In this document: piece by piece, positions 55,445 through 64,000 of the stretch
Layout of the letters: every line of letters starts with the position of its first letter
Numbering within the stretch: the first letter of the stretch is position 1
Source of the DNA: Sphingomonas liriopis
Lineage (GTDB): Bacteria; Pseudomonadota; Alphaproteobacteria; Sphingomonadales; Sphingomonadaceae
Assembly: GCF_024211255.1 (NCBI RefSeq)
Contig: NZ_JAMLDY010000019.1
Coordinates: 1-64,000 of the forward strand
Reading direction: 5' to 3'
Length of the DNA stretch: 64,000 nt
Notes under the pieces: generated by a model
What the model was told of the DNA's origin: nothing
The model's input: the letters and a program-made list of their open reading frames with translations, nothing else
Database searches by the model: none
Program-made: the position numbers and the translations under genes

Positions 55445-56707
55445 CTATCGTCCCCCCGCCGCGGCGATCGGCACGGGATCGAGCGGCATCGGCGTCTCGC
55501 CCGCCTGCACGCTGGCCAGGATGTCCGGCCAGCGATCGGGGAACCAGTAATCGCCGCGTTCGCTGCGCAGGATCGGATCGCGGCTGGTATCGACGTCCTC
55601 GATCGGCCGCAGCGACGCGTCGGGAACGTCGAAGAAGGTGCGCACCAGCGGAAACGCCGGATCCTCGCCGCCGTCGAGCACGATGCCGAGCCGGTTCGAG
55701 TTCAGCCGCACCAGCGCGCCCAGCGGCTGGATGCCGAGGTTGGCGATGAACGCGTCGAGCAGCACGGGATCGAAATGCCCCTCCCACTCCAGCATCCGCG
55801 CCAGCGCCTCGTGCGGCGACCATGGCCGCTTGTAGGGCCGGATCGAGGTCACCGCGTCGTAGACGTCGCAGATCGCGGCGATCCGCGCATGCAGGCTGAT
55901 CGCATCGCCCTTGAGGCCTTCCGGATAGCCGCTGCCGTCGAGTCGCTCGTGATGGTGCAGGCAGACGTCGAGCGCGATCTGCGAGGTGTCGGCATGTTCG
56001 CGCAGCATCGCATGGCCGTCGCGGGGATGACGGCGCATGACCAGCCATTCCTCGTCGCCGAGCGTGCCGGCCTTGTCGAGGATGTCGAGCGGGGTCGCGA
56101 CCTTGCCGATGTCGTGCAGCAGCCCGGCGGCGCCGATTTCGCGCACTTCGTCCTCGGGCAGGCCCAGATGCATCGCCAGATTGACCATCAGCGCGCAGAC
56201 CGCGATCGAATGGAGATAGGTATATTCGTTGTTGAGCTTCAGCCGCGTCACCTTGATGAACGCGGCGGGATCGCGTTGCAGCGCCACCGAAATGTCGTCG
56301 ACCACCGGCGTGACCGCGCCCAGTTCGATCGCCTTGCCGAGGCGCGCCTCGCGGAACAGTGCCATGACATGCTCTTTCGAACGGTCGAGCGCGCGGGTCA
56401 GGTCGCCGGCCTGCGGGCCGCTGCGCCGGCGGCGGCGCTCGACGGCGCGGGGCGCGTCGGCGGCGCCCGACGATCCGGAATCGTCGATCGCGCGGCGGCG
56501 TTCGGCGGTCGGGATGACGGTGACGCCGCGGCCCTTGGTGGTGTCGATCGATACGTGCGCGATCGGCGAGGCGACGAGCTTGGCGAGTTCCGCATCGGTC
56601 TTGATCGCGAAGCTGCGGCGCCAGAACGGATTGTCGATCCAGGCGCATTCCATCGAGTCGATGTACATCCCGACCCTGGCTTCGCCCACCGCGATACGGA
56701 TTATCAT
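55445..56707 (-). CDS. HD-GYP domain c-di-GMP phosphodiesterase with DUF3391 N-terminus
   Basis: This 420-residue protein has an N-terminal DUF3391 domain (about 1-130; MIIRIAVGEARVGMYIDSME, NPFWRRSFAI) and a central HD-GYP domain with GLLHDIGKVATPLDILDKAG, LVMRRHPRDGHAML and HHHERLDGSGYPEGLKG, so the HD metal site and the GYP triad are both intact. A C-terminal domain of about 110 residues follows (LGALVRLNSNRLGIVL). It should hydrolyse c-di-GMP. It is the first gene of a pair with the GGDEF gene downstream, so one transcript makes both a degrader and a producer. It is divergent from phaC. Confidence 0.92.
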   Translation of the reverse strand: MIIRIAVGEARVGMYIDSMECAWIDNPFWRRSFAIKTDAELAKLVASPIAHVSIDTTKGRGVTVIPTAERRRAIDDSGSSGAADAPRAVERRRRRSGPQAGDLTRALDRSKEHVMALFREARLGKAIELGAVTPVVDDISVALQRDPAAFIKVTRLKLNNEYTYLHSIAVCALMVNLAMHLGLPEDEVREIGAAGLLHDIGKVATPLDILDKAGTLGDEEWLVMRRHPRDGHAMLREHADTSQIALDVCLHHHERLDGSGYPEGLKGDAISLHARIAAICDVYDAVTSIRPYKRPWSPHEALARMLEWEGHFDPVLLDAFIANLGIQPLGALVRLNSNRLGIVLDGGEDPAFPLVRTFFDVPDASLRPIEDVDTSRDPILRSERGDYWFPDRWPDILASVQAGETPMPLDPVPIAAAGGR

Positions 56708-56906
56708 GGCATGCTCTCGATAGTCATTGAGCAGCCTGATAGGTCCATATCGGTTTATGATGGATTTATTGCTACCCATTCTGGCGGGGAATACCTGCCA
56801 TTTCGAGTAGTTTGCCCGGCCGGCGCGGCTTTTCGGGGGCCGCGCGCCGATGGCGGTTCCCACCCCCGTCCGCGCCCGCTACCATGGCGGGCAGGAAGAG
56901 GATGCC

Positions 56907-58661
56907 ATGGCCGACCAGCACGACGATCCGACCCGTCCCGGGGCCACGCCCGACCTTGCCGATCTCCAGCACTGGACGTGGGTGATGGGGCGCGCGCAGC
57001 AGATGATGATGGAACAGGGGCTGGGCCTGATCGAGGCGAGCAAGGCTGCGCCCGGTGCCGCCGCGACGCCCTTCGCCAATCCGGCGCTGGTCCGCCAGGC
57101 GCAGGATTTCTGGCAGGAGAATATCGCGTTGTGGCAGCGCCTGGTCGATCCCGCCGCTGCGGTGCCACCGCCGCCGCAATCGGAGGGCGATGCGCGCGAT
57201 CGCCGGTTCAAGGCGGCGGCGTGGCGCGAGGACCCGTGGTTCGACTGGATTCGCCGCAGCTACAATCTGATCGCCGATCACATGCTGCGCGGCGTCGACG
57301 CGCTCGACGGCGTGCCCGAGAAGCAGAAGGAACAGCTGCGCTTCGCCGCGCGCGGGCTGGTCGATGCGATGAGCCCGTCGAACTTCGCGATGACCAATCC
57401 CGAGGTGGTCGAAAAGACGATCGAGACCAGGGGGCAGAACCTGCTCGACGGCCTCAAGCACATGCTCGCCGACATCGGCAAGGGGCAGCTGACCCATACC
57501 GCGGAGGGCGCGTTCGAGGTCGGCCGCAACCTCGCCACGACGCCGGGCAAGGTGGTCAAGCGGACGCCGCTGTACGAGCTGATCCAGTACACCCCGACCA
57601 CCGAACGCGTGGGCACGATCCCGCTGGTGATCTTTCCGCCGTGGATCAACCGCTTCTACATCCTCGATCTGACGCCGGAGAAGAGCTTCATCCGCTGGGC
57701 GGTGGAGCAGGGCATCACCGTGTTCATGGTGTCGTGGAAATCGGCGGACGCGTCGCTGAAGGACGTGGTGTGGGACGATTACATCGCCGCGCAGGTCGAT
57801 GCGATCGATACGGTGCGCGGCGTGCTCGACGTGCCCGCGGTACACACCGTGGGCTATTGCGTCGCGGGCACGACGCTCGCCGCGACGCTGGCGCTGCTCG
57901 CTGCACGAGGCGAGGCCTCCAGGGTCGCCAGCGCGACCTTCTTCACCGCACAGGTCGATTTCGCGCAGGCCGGCGAGCTGCAGCATTTCGTCACCGACGA
58001 CCAGCTGGCGCTGATCGGCACGCTGTCGCCGCAGGGGTTCCTCGACGGGCGCTACATGGCGCTGACCTTCAACCTGCTGCGCGGGCGCGACCTCATCTGG
58101 AACTACGTGACGAACAACTATCTGCTGGGGTCGGACTATGCACCGTTCGACCTGCTGCACTGGAACGGCGACACCACCAACCTGCCCGCCAAATGGCATC
58201 TGTCGTACCTGACCGATCTGTATCGCGACAATCTGCTCGTCCAGCCCGGCGCGATGTCGGTGGCGGGCGAGGCGCTCGACCTTACCCGGGTGACGACGCC
58301 CGCCTATGTCCAGGCGGGGCGCGAGGATCATATCGCGCCGGCGGAAAGCGTGTGGAAGATCACGCACCTGTTCCAGGGACCGCTGCGCTTCGTGCTGGCG
58401 GGGTCGGGGCACATCGCCGGCGTGGTCAATCCGCCGGCGGCGGGCAAATACCAGTACTGGACCAACGAATCGGGGGCGACGACGCTCGCCGACTTCGTCG
58501 CCGGCGCGACCGAGACCAAGGGCAGCTGGTGGCCCGACTGGCTGGGCTGGCTGCGTGGCGTGTCCGCCGAGGATGTCGTCGCGGAAGGCGCGCGCCTGCC
58601 GGGCGAGGGCGCGTTGCCCGCGCTGGGGGAAGCGCCCGGCGAGTACGTCCGCGCCCGCTGA
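56907..58661 (+). CDS. phaC: Class I polyhydroxyalkanoate synthase
   Basis: This 584-residue enzyme polymerises hydroxyacyl-CoA. It has the PhaC N-terminal domain (RFKAAAWREDPWFDWIRRSYN, SPSNFAMTNPEVV) and an alpha/beta-hydrolase core with the modified lipase box GYCVAG. The triad is C318, D474 in AGREDHIAP and H502 in GSGHIAGV. Length fits class I (no PhaE partner needed). AGGA and GAGGA precede the ATG at 56907; an earlier in-frame ATG at 56850 lacks them. The phasin gene follows 88 bases later. The 56708-56906 spacer shared with the HD-GYP gene shows no obvious operator. Confidence 0.96.
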   Translation: MADQHDDPTRPGATPDLADLQHWTWVMGRAQQMMMEQGLGLIEASKAAPGAAATPFANPALVRQAQDFWQENIALWQRLVDPAAAVPPPPQSEGDARDRRFKAAAWREDPWFDWIRRSYNLIADHMLRGVDALDGVPEKQKEQLRFAARGLVDAMSPSNFAMTNPEVVEKTIETRGQNLLDGLKHMLADIGKGQLTHTAEGAFEVGRNLATTPGKVVKRTPLYELIQYTPTTERVGTIPLVIFPPWINRFYILDLTPEKSFIRWAVEQGITVFMVSWKSADASLKDVVWDDYIAAQVDAIDTVRGVLDVPAVHTVGYCVAGTTLAATLALLAARGEASRVASATFFTAQVDFAQAGELQHFVTDDQLALIGTLSPQGFLDGRYMALTFNLLRGRDLIWNYVTNNYLLGSDYAPFDLLHWNGDTTNLPAKWHLSYLTDLYRDNLLVQPGAMSVAGEALDLTRVTTPAYVQAGREDHIAPAESVWKITHLFQGPLRFVLAGSGHIAGVVNPPAAGKYQYWTNESGATTLADFVAGATETKGSWWPDWLGWLRGVSAEDVVAEGARLPGEGALPALGEAPGEYVRAR

Positions 58662-58671
58662 CAATTCTATG

Positions 58672-58729
58672 GTGCAGCGCACAAAAACCGCTTGAACGTA
58701 GCGTCAAATGCCACTATTGTGCATCGCAG
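58672..58729 (+). promoter_or_regulatory. Two TGC-N3-GCA palindromes before the phasin gene
   Basis: GTGCAGCGCAC (58672-58682) and GTGCATCGCAG (58719-58729) each contain TGC-N3-GCA, spaced 47 bases apart. TGC-rich inverted repeats of this layout are the known targets of PhaR repressors that control phasin genes in other alphaproteobacteria. The second copy lies about 20 bases before the phasin start. Confidence 0.5.
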
Positions 58730-58749
58730 CATAATAGCTGGGAGTAGGA

Positions 58750-59484
58750 ATGTTGGACGACACGGTCGCCAAACCACCGGTCAAGCCCGTCAAGGGTGGC
58801 CGTCCCGTGCGCGACGTCGCCGCCGCGCCCCAGCTGCCCGGAACCAAGCCGACCGGCAGGAAGCCGGCCCCCGCGGTGAGGCCCGCACCCGTGGTCCAGG
58901 CCGCGCTGCCGGCGGCACCCGCCCCGGTCGCTCCGCCCGCGCCCGTCGTCGCGGCACCCGAACCCGCGCCTGTTCCCGACCCGATCGTCGCGGCTCCGCT
59001 TGCGGACACGCCGGCGCCGATCACTCCCATCGCAGCGAAGGAAACCATCATGGAAACGATCGAAAACGTCACCGCCAAGGCCCAGACCGCGTTCGCCGAT
59101 GCGACGAACCAGGCGAAGGGCGCCGTCGCGAAGAGCCAGAAGGTGTTCGAAGACGCCAACGAGTTCGGCAAGGGCAACATCGAGGCGCTGGTCGAATCGT
59201 CGAAGATCGCCGCGCGCGGTCTCGAGGCGCTCGGCCAGGAAGCCGCCGCATATGCCAAGAAGTCGTTCGAGGAGGCGACCGTCGCCGCCAAGACGATGAC
59301 CTCGGTCAAGTCGCCGACCGAGTTCCTCAAGTTCCAGTCGGACTATGTCCGCTCGGCTTTCGATGCGCTGGTCCAGCAGAGCTCGCGCAACACCGAGACG
59401 CTGCTGAAGCTCGCCGGTGAAGTCGCGCAGCCGCTGTCGAACCGCGTCGCGCTCGCCGCCGAGAAGCTGAAGGTCGCCGCGTAA
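58750..59484 (+). CDS. Phasin family protein with long Pro/Ala-rich N-terminus
   Basis: This 244-residue protein covers PHA granules. The last 145 residues are the phasin domain: METIENVTAKAQTAFADATN, amphipathic helices such as EFGKGNIEALVESSKIAARG, then AKKSFEEATVAAKTM, SPTEFLKFQSDYVRSAFDALV and LAGEVAQPLSNRVALAAEKLK. The first 95 residues are a Pro/Ala/Val-rich low-complexity extension (KPAPAVRPAPVVQAALP). GGGAGTAGGA precedes the ATG at 58750. A second ATG at 59050 has AAGGAAA upstream and would give a conventional 144-residue phasin. Confidence 0.92.
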   Translation: MLDDTVAKPPVKPVKGGRPVRDVAAAPQLPGTKPTGRKPAPAVRPAPVVQAALPAAPAPVAPPAPVVAAPEPAPVPDPIVAAPLADTPAPITPIAAKETIMETIENVTAKAQTAFADATNQAKGAVAKSQKVFEDANEFGKGNIEALVESSKIAARGLEALGQEAAAYAKKSFEEATVAAKTMTSVKSPTEFLKFQSDYVRSAFDALVQQSSRNTETLLKLAGEVAQPLSNRVALAAEKLKVAA

Positions 59485-59502
59485 GCGTCGGCCTGCCGGA
59501 TA

Positions 59503-59538
59503 AGGAGGCGGTCGCAGCGATGCGGCCGCCCCTTTTTC
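59503..59538 (+). terminator. Intrinsic terminator of the phasin gene
   Basis: GGAGGCGGTCGC pairs with GCGGCCGCC across a short loop and is followed by five T residues. Confidence 0.75.
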
Positions 59539-59588
59539 GTTGTGGCGGCGGCGGGGGCTTGTCGCGGCGCGGTTTCCTCCCGTCCTTC

Positions 59589-59693
59589 GTCACCCCGGAC
59601 TTGTTCCGGGGGCCACGGTTCGGCGAGCTTAAGGCTCGCGCCTCTTGTCCGACGCATGCGGCGCGGTGGACCCCGGAACAAGTCCGGGGTGAC
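59589..59693. repeat. Dispersed palindromic element family A, copy 5
   Basis: A 105 bp element with shared terminal inverted repeats and central GCCTCTTGTCCGACGC. It lies 104 bases after the phasin stop, just beyond that gene's terminator. The clpS promoter must lie in 59694-59839. Confidence 0.9.
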
Positions 59694-59839
59694 GAGGGAT
59701 TCCGGGCGGCGAGTCATGCGATCCGGTGCGACAATCCTGCCTTCCCTGCTGGAAGAAGGACTTCCCCCACTCCCCATCGCGCTTTTCGTCGTTCGGCCCT
59801 TGCCCCGATGGCCCCGGATGCCATATTTCGCCGATCCAC

Positions 59840-60199
59840 ATGACAGCTGAACCGATCACCATGGCCGACCGCCGCGACGACGGCACGGACGACGGCAACG
59901 ATGGCACGGGCACCGGCCTTGCCACCAAGACGCGCGTGCGTACCAAACAGCCGACGCCGTATCGCGTGCTGATGCTCAACGACGATTACACGCCGATGGA
60001 ATTCGTCGTGCTGTGCCTGCAGCGCTTCTTCCGCATGAACATGGAAGAGGCGACGCGGGTGATGCTGCACGTCCACCAGAAGGGCGTCGGCGTCTGCGGC
60101 GTCTTTTCCTATGAGGTCGCGGAGACCAAGGTCGGGCAGGTGATGGACTTCGCCCGCCAGAACCAGCACCCGCTGCAATGCACGCTGGAAAAGGCCTGA
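59840..60199 (+). CDS. clpS: ATP-dependent Clp protease adapter ClpS
   Basis: About 119 residues. A disordered acidic N-terminus ([18 protein letters not shown]) is followed by the ClpS core: [48 protein letters not shown] and [13 protein letters not shown]. The [12 protein letters not shown] segment, with the N-degron pocket, is intact. ClpS delivers N-end-rule substrates to ClpAP. The ATG at 59840 was taken; ATG 59861 (MADRRDDG) is as good and would shorten the disordered tail by seven residues. Tail-to-tail with the Crp/Fnr gene, 4 bases apart. Confidence 0.95.
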   Translation: MTAEPITMADRRDDGTDDGNDGTGTGLATKTRVRTKQPTPYRVLMLNDDYTPMEFVVLCLQRFFRMNMEEATRVMLHVHQKGVGVCGVFSYEVAETKVGQVMDFARQNQHPLQCTLEKA

Positions 60200-60203
60200 G
60201 CGT

Positions 60204-60935
60204 TTAGCGCGGTGCGGGCAGCCAGCTGAGGTCGAGCCCCGCCGTCCGGTCGATATGATAGGCGGTGCGTGCGAGCGCGGGTTGGTCGAGCAGCGTGAAG
60301 CGGCCGCCGTCGCGCGCGATCAGCCCCTCGTCCTGCAACTGGCGCAGCATGCGGTTGACGTGGACCGCGGTCAGGCCGGTGGCATCGCCCATCTCCTCCT
60401 GCGTCAGGCCGGGCGAGAAGGTGCCGTCGATCTGCCGGTCGATCGAGCGCATGCGGTTGCGCAATTCGATCAGCAGCGCCGCGACGCGCGCCTTCGCCGA
60501 CGTCCGGCCGAGCCCCGCGAGCCGATCGGTCAGCGCGACGCGTTCCATCTGGTCGATCGCGATCAGCAGCGCGGACAGGCGCGGATGCTCGACCGCCAGC
60601 GCCGCGACCGCCGCGCGCTCGAGCGGCGCGACCGCGCATTCGGTCAGCGCGATCACCGTCTCGGGCGAGCTGCGATAGACGAGCCCGGCCATCGCGATGG
60701 CGTCGCCGCGGAACAGGAAGCGCAGGATCTGGCGGCTGCCGTCGGGCAGGATGACGTAGCTCATCAGCGTGCCACGCTGGACGACGAACAGCTCGCCCAA
60801 CGGGTCGCGCTCGCGCAGCAGCACCGCGCCACGGCGGAGCAGGCGCTCGCGCTGTGCCAACCTGTCGAGTGATGCCCGTTCGTTCGCCGACAGGTCGATC
60901 AATTCGCCGAGACGCTCGGCGAGGCAGCTGGCCAC
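60204..60935 (-). CDS. Crp/Fnr family transcriptional regulator
   Basis: This 243-residue protein has an N-terminal cyclic-nucleotide-binding-type barrel (ERLLRRGAVLLRERDPLGELFVVQRGTLMSYV and GDAIAMAGLVYRSSPETV) and a C-terminal winged helix with QEEMGDATGLTAVHVNRMLRQLQDEGLI. There is no N-terminal cysteine cluster, so it is not an oxygen-sensing FNR. The ligand is unknown. GTG start at 60935 with AGGA just upstream. It is divergent from murA with 131 bases between. Confidence 0.9.
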   Translation of the reverse strand: MASCLAERLGELIDLSANERASLDRLAQRERLLRRGAVLLRERDPLGELFVVQRGTLMSYVILPDGSRQILRFLFRGDAIAMAGLVYRSSPETVIALTECAVAPLERAAVAALAVEHPRLSALLIAIDQMERVALTDRLAGLGRTSAKARVAALLIELRNRMRSIDRQIDGTFSPGLTQEEMGDATGLTAVHVNRMLRQLQDEGLIARDGGRFTLLDQPALARTAYHIDRTAGLDLSWLPAPR

Positions 60936-61066
60936 GCGGTCCTATTCCCCCAGGTTCGTTGCGGGGGTGGTAAGCAAATGCCCGAATCGCCTGCATTAAA
61001 GTCGATCAATGACGCCCGACGGAATGGCGCCTTGCACCCGCGGCACGGGGCGTTAGACGCGGGATC

Positions 61067-62350
61067 ATGGACCGTATCCTCATCCGTGGCGGCCACCGCC
61101 TGTCGGGCCGCCTACCGATCTCCGGCGCGAAGAACGCCGCGCTGACGCTGATGCCGTGCGCGCTGCTGACCGACGAACCGCTGACGCTGCGCAATCTGCC
61201 GCGGCTCGCCGATGTCGACGGCTTCGGGCATCTGCTCAACCAATTGGGCGCATCGACCGCGATCCAGGGCACGCGGCCCGAGGATTTCGGGCGGGTGATG
61301 ACGATCCGTGCCGGCCAGCTGACCAGTACCGAAGCGCCGTACGACATCGTCCGCAAGATGCGCGCGTCGATCCTCGTATTGGGCCCCGTGCTGGCGCGCG
61401 CGGGCGAGGCGACGGTGTCGCTGCCCGGCGGCTGCGCGATCGGCAACCGGCCGATCGACCTGCACCTGAAGGCGCTCGAGGCGATCGGCGCCGAACTGGA
61501 AATGGCGGCGGGCTACGTCAAGGCAACCGCGCCCGGCGGGCGGCTGGCGGGCGGGCGCTATCGCTTCCCGGTGGTCTCGGTCGGCGCGACCGAGAACGTC
61601 GTGATGGCGGCGGTGCTGGCGAAGGGCAGCAGCGTGATCGAGAATGCCGCGCGCGAGCCGGAGATCGTCGACCTGTGCAACTGCCTCGTCGCGATGGGCG
61701 CGCGGATCGCGGGCATCGGCACCGACACGCTGGAGATCGAGGGCGTCGACCGCCTGCACGGCGCGACCTATGCGGTGATGCCCGACCGGATCGAGGCGGG
61801 CAGCTATGCCTGCGCCGCGGCGATCACCGGCGGCTGTCTTGAGCTGGTCGGCGCGAGCGTCGCCGATCTGCAGGCGACGATCGACGGCCTGCGCGAGGCA
61901 GGCGTCACCGTCACCGAGACGAAGGACGGCGTGAAGGTCGAGGCGACCGCGCCGCTCGGCCCGGTGACGCTGTCGACCGCGCCCTATCCCGGCTTCGCCA
62001 CCGACATGCAGGCGCAGTTCATGGCGATGCTATGCAAGGCGGACGGCACCAGCGTGCTGACCGAGACGATCTTCGAGAACCGCTACATGCACGTCCCCGA
62101 GCTCGCGCGGATGGGGGCGGACATCCAGGTCCACGGCCGCACCGCGCTGGTCAAGGGCGTCGATCGCCTCGTCGGCGCACCGGTGATGGCGACCGACCTG
62201 CGCGCTTCGATGAGCCTGATCCTCGCAGGGTTGGCGGCGGAGGGCGAGACGTCGGTCGCCCGCGTCTATCACCTCGACCGCGGTTACGAGCGGCTGGAGG
62301 AGAAGCTGTCGGCGGTGGGGGCCGATATCGAGCGCGCAAGCGACGGGTAA
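61067..62350 (+). CDS. murA: UDP-N-acetylglucosamine 1-carboxyvinyltransferase
   Basis: This 427-residue enzyme does the first committed step of peptidoglycan synthesis. It has the N-terminal [19 protein letters not shown] with Lys22 and Asn23, and the catalytic Cys123 in [16 protein letters not shown], so it is fosfomycin-sensitive by sequence. The [21 protein letters not shown] block and the C-terminal [21 protein letters not shown] are intact. The ATG at 61067 has only GGGATC upstream. A family A repeat follows its stop. Confidence 0.97.
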   Translation: MDRILIRGGHRLSGRLPISGAKNAALTLMPCALLTDEPLTLRNLPRLADVDGFGHLLNQLGASTAIQGTRPEDFGRVMTIRAGQLTSTEAPYDIVRKMRASILVLGPVLARAGEATVSLPGGCAIGNRPIDLHLKALEAIGAELEMAAGYVKATAPGGRLAGGRYRFPVVSVGATENVVMAAVLAKGSSVIENAAREPEIVDLCNCLVAMGARIAGIGTDTLEIEGVDRLHGATYAVMPDRIEAGSYACAAAITGGCLELVGASVADLQATIDGLREAGVTVTETKDGVKVEATAPLGPVTLSTAPYPGFATDMQAQFMAMLCKADGTSVLTETIFENRYMHVPELARMGADIQVHGRTALVKGVDRLVGAPVMATDLRASMSLILAGLAAEGETSVARVYHLDRGYERLEEKLSAVGADIERASDG

Positions 62351-62393
62351 ACCGCTCCGGTAGAGGTGCGTCCAACCTCGCCCCAAGCCCTTC

Positions 62394-62499
62394 GTCACCC
62401 CGGACTTGTTCCGGGGTCCACCGTGCCGCAAGCGTTGGGTTTGAGCCTCAAGCCCCATGCCTCGCCGCAGAGTGGACCCCGGAACAAGTCCGGGGTGAC
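62394..62499. repeat. Dispersed palindromic element family A, copy 6
   Basis: A 106 bp element with the shared terminal inverted repeats between the convergent murA (43 bases before) and AEC-type (23 bases after) genes. Confidence 0.9.
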
Positions 62500-62522
62500 G
62501 GAGTGTGGGTGGAAGCGTCCCA

Positions 62523-63458
62523 CTATCCCAACGCCCACCACGCCACCGCGCTGACGGTGACCAGCGACAGCAACGTCGACACCAGGATCGCCCGCGACGT
62601 CAGCATCACCTCCTGACGGTACAGCTCCGCCACCATGAACGGCCCCGTCCCCGTCGGCAGCGCCGCGATGATGAGCGCGGCGGCGGCATAGGGCCGGGTC
62701 AGCGGCAGCACCGCGAGCGCGGCGAGCGTCACCAGCGGCTGCACCAGCAGCTTGCACGCCACCGCGAAGCCCAGCTCCGTGCGTGCCCCACGCCCGCGCC
62801 GCTGCGCCAGGAACACGCCGATCGTCACCAGCGCCACCGGCGTCGCCGATCCCCCCAGCATCGTGAGGAACGCCGTCGCCGCCTCCGGCATGGCGAACCC
62901 GGTGAGCGCCCACATGGCCCCCGCGACCGGCGCCGCGACGATCGGGTTGCGCAGCACCGACCCGCCGACCCGCGCGACCATCGCCGACCGGCTGCCGCCG
63001 CGGTCCAAATCGACCTCCACCCACATCACCGCAAAGGCGAAGAGCGCGCATACGGTCAGCAGCGACGCGATCACCGCCGCCGCGAGTCCCTGCTCGCCCA
63101 GCAGCCCGTGCGCGATCGGGATGCCCATATAGGCGGTGTTGGCATAGCTGGCGGTCAGCGCATCGAGCGCGCGCCGCGTCATGCTGCGCGGCGCGCTGGC
63201 GATCCGCGGGCTCGCCCAATAGGACAGGCCGAACGTCGCCAGCATGCCGGTCGCGAACACCAGCGTGAACCGCGGCTGCGCCAGCGTCGCCCAGTCGGCC
63301 TCCGCGACGAAATCGAACAATAGCGCGGGTAGCGCCAGCCAGACGACATAGGTATTGAGGATGCGCACCGTCTCGTCGCCGAGGCCGCGTGCGCGCGCAA
63401 AAACAAACCCTGCCAGGATCAGCGCGAAGATCGGCAGGATGGTGGCGAGAACGGTCAC
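62523..63458 (-). CDS. AEC (auxin efflux carrier) family transporter
   Basis: This 311-residue membrane protein has about ten hydrophobic segments and family blocks: LILAGFVFARARGLGDETVRILNTYVVWLALPALLFDF, ASYANTAYMGIPIAHGLLG and NPIVAAPVAGAMWAL, then LPTGTGPFMVAELY near the C-terminus. Members move small organic acids or auxin-like anions. The GTG start at 63458 overlaps the phosphoribosyltransferase stop (GTGA). Confidence 0.9.
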   Translation of the reverse strand: MTVLATILPIFALILAGFVFARARGLGDETVRILNTYVVWLALPALLFDFVAEADWATLAQPRFTLVFATGMLATFGLSYWASPRIASAPRSMTRRALDALTASYANTAYMGIPIAHGLLGEQGLAAAVIASLLTVCALFAFAVMWVEVDLDRGGSRSAMVARVGGSVLRNPIVAAPVAGAMWALTGFAMPEAATAFLTMLGGSATPVALVTIGVFLAQRRGRGARTELGFAVACKLLVQPLVTLAALAVLPLTRPYAAAALIIAALPTGTGPFMVAELYRQEVMLTSRAILVSTLLSLVTVSAVAWWALG

Positions 63459-63970
63459 GCGATTCGGTCGGGCACCTCGGCGGCGTCGGCGGCGAGGCTC
63501 TGCGCCGGTGCCACCGCTTCCCACGGGAAGACGAACCAGTCCTTGGTCTCGCGCCGGTCGATGACCCGCGCGGCATAATCGACGCGCTCGGCCGAGCTGA
63601 CGTTGTCGATCAGCGTCGCGAAGCGGATGCCGCCGGCTTCCGCCCCCGCCGTGGCGAGCGCGCGGCGGATGTATGCGATCGTCCGCCCCGAATCGTTGAT
63701 GTCGTCGAGGAACAACAGCCGTTCGCCGGCGCGGGTGCGCGCGGCGAGGCGGACGAGCGCGTCGTCGGCGAAATCCCTGACCTGGCTCGAATGATCGACC
63801 GACAGCATCGGCAGCCCCGCGGCATGGCTGAGGTAGACCGCCGGCGTCAGGCCACCGCGGCCGATACCGATCAGGAAATCGGGCGTCCAGTCCGCCGCGG
63901 CGATCCGGTCGCGCAGCGTGGCGACGGCGGCGACGAAATCCTCGTGCGAGATGGCGGCGAAGACGGGCAT
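63455..63970 (-). CDS. Type I phosphoribosyltransferase
   Basis: A 171-residue protein with the PRPP-binding motif LLFLDDINDSGRT and, earlier, FLIGIGRGGLTPAVYLSHAAG and LSVDHSSQVRDF. This is the xanthine/guanine/hypoxanthine salvage group, but the base specificity cannot be told. ATG 63970 overlaps the stop of an upstream gene (TGATG), so it is coupled to a gene cut by the window edge. A GTG one codon upstream is an alternative. Confidence 0.88.
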   Translation of the reverse strand: MPVFAAISHEDFVAAVATLRDRIAAADWTPDFLIGIGRGGLTPAVYLSHAAGLPMLSVDHSSQVRDFADDALVRLAARTRAGERLLFLDDINDSGRTIAYIRRALATAGAEAGGIRFATLIDNVSSAERVDYAARVIDRRETKDWFVFPWEAVAPAQSLAADAAEVPDRIA

Positions 63971-64000
63971 CACCGCGCCGCCACGAAGGCGTCAAGCGTC
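63970..64000 (-). CDS. C-terminal end of an upstream gene (partial)
   Basis: The last ten codons visible on the minus strand read TLDAFVAAR and stop, overlapping the phosphoribosyltransferase start as TGATG. Too short to identify; support is the overlap and the coupling. Confidence 0.4.
   Translation of the reverse strand, partial: TLDAFVAAR

Noticed and set aside
54311..58747. A 1,478-codon open frame on the plus strand spanning the antisense of the GGDEF and HD-GYP genes and phaC in another frame
   Set aside because: It covers well-identified genes on both strands, has Arg/Gly/Ala-rich shadow composition and no domain; high GC removes stop codons.

Overview
The window is a chromosomal segment of a Sphingomonas-like alphaproteobacterium (order Sphingomonadales). 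The GC content is high throughout. It carries carotenoid genes crtY, crtI and crtB, an alphaproteobacterial hemC-hemD-Mic60 operon, a 41-residue cysteine-free L36, single-copy housekeeping genes of alphaproteobacterial type, small families such as CC_3452, DUF2093 and DUF2061, and a large TonB-dependent receptor. The genus is an inference from gene content; no rRNA or tRNA gene was seen.

Layout. 0-5 kb: the tail of an IS110-type transposase, a YciE/YciF ferritin-like protein, a lipoprotein S41 peptidase, a TauE-type permease, a PhnA-type protein, uracil-DNA glycosylase, then a hairpin-rich spacer leading to a 54-residue small protein. 5-8.9 kb: a Fic protein with an operator-like palindrome, then thiC behind a TPP riboswitch. 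8.9-14.8 kb: four tandem Tat-type secreted ferritin-like diiron proteins, alternately lipoprotein and soluble, next to a divergent ECF sigma/anti-sigma pair. 15-17.9 kb: MipA-type porin, DUF2141 protein, sterol-desaturase-family protein, GNAT. 18-23 kb: crtY, crtI, an RlpA-like lipoprotein, a LOG-family protein and crtB (which has no ordinary start codon). 23.3-31 kb: Mic60-hemD-hemC, tsaD-gpsA, purD facing xseA with overlapping start codons, DUF2093, M23 peptidase. 32-43 kb: TonB receptor, clpB, M16 peptidase, small proteins, VOC protein, purE-purK. 44-51 kb: gpmA, M14 carboxypeptidase, DUF4136 lipoprotein, rpmJ, HAD phosphatase, bifunctional Rsh. 51-64 kb: CC_3452 protein, HxlR regulator, aminotransferase-DUF2061-thioesterase operon, a GGDEF/HD-GYP pair, phaC-phasin, clpS, Crp/Fnr regulator, murA, AEC permease and a phosphoribosyltransferase.

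Cross-cutting structure. The spacers are full of dispersed palindromic repeats of at least five families (called A to E here). Family A is a 105-106 bp element with about 28 bp terminal inverted repeats. It occurs six times, each time just 3' of a gene, which suggests a terminator or mRNA-end role. One family B copy is nested inside the arms of a family C element, and another B copy appears to supply the start codon of the RlpA-like lipoprotein.

The best candidate for a little-described system is the ferritin-like array with its sigma/anti-sigma pair (8.9-14.8 kb). All four paralogues keep a full set of putative diiron ligands, share a C-terminal signature, and appear to be exported folded through Tat. 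A working model is an envelope stress regulon (iron, oxidative or desiccation) controlled by the adjacent ECF sigma factor.
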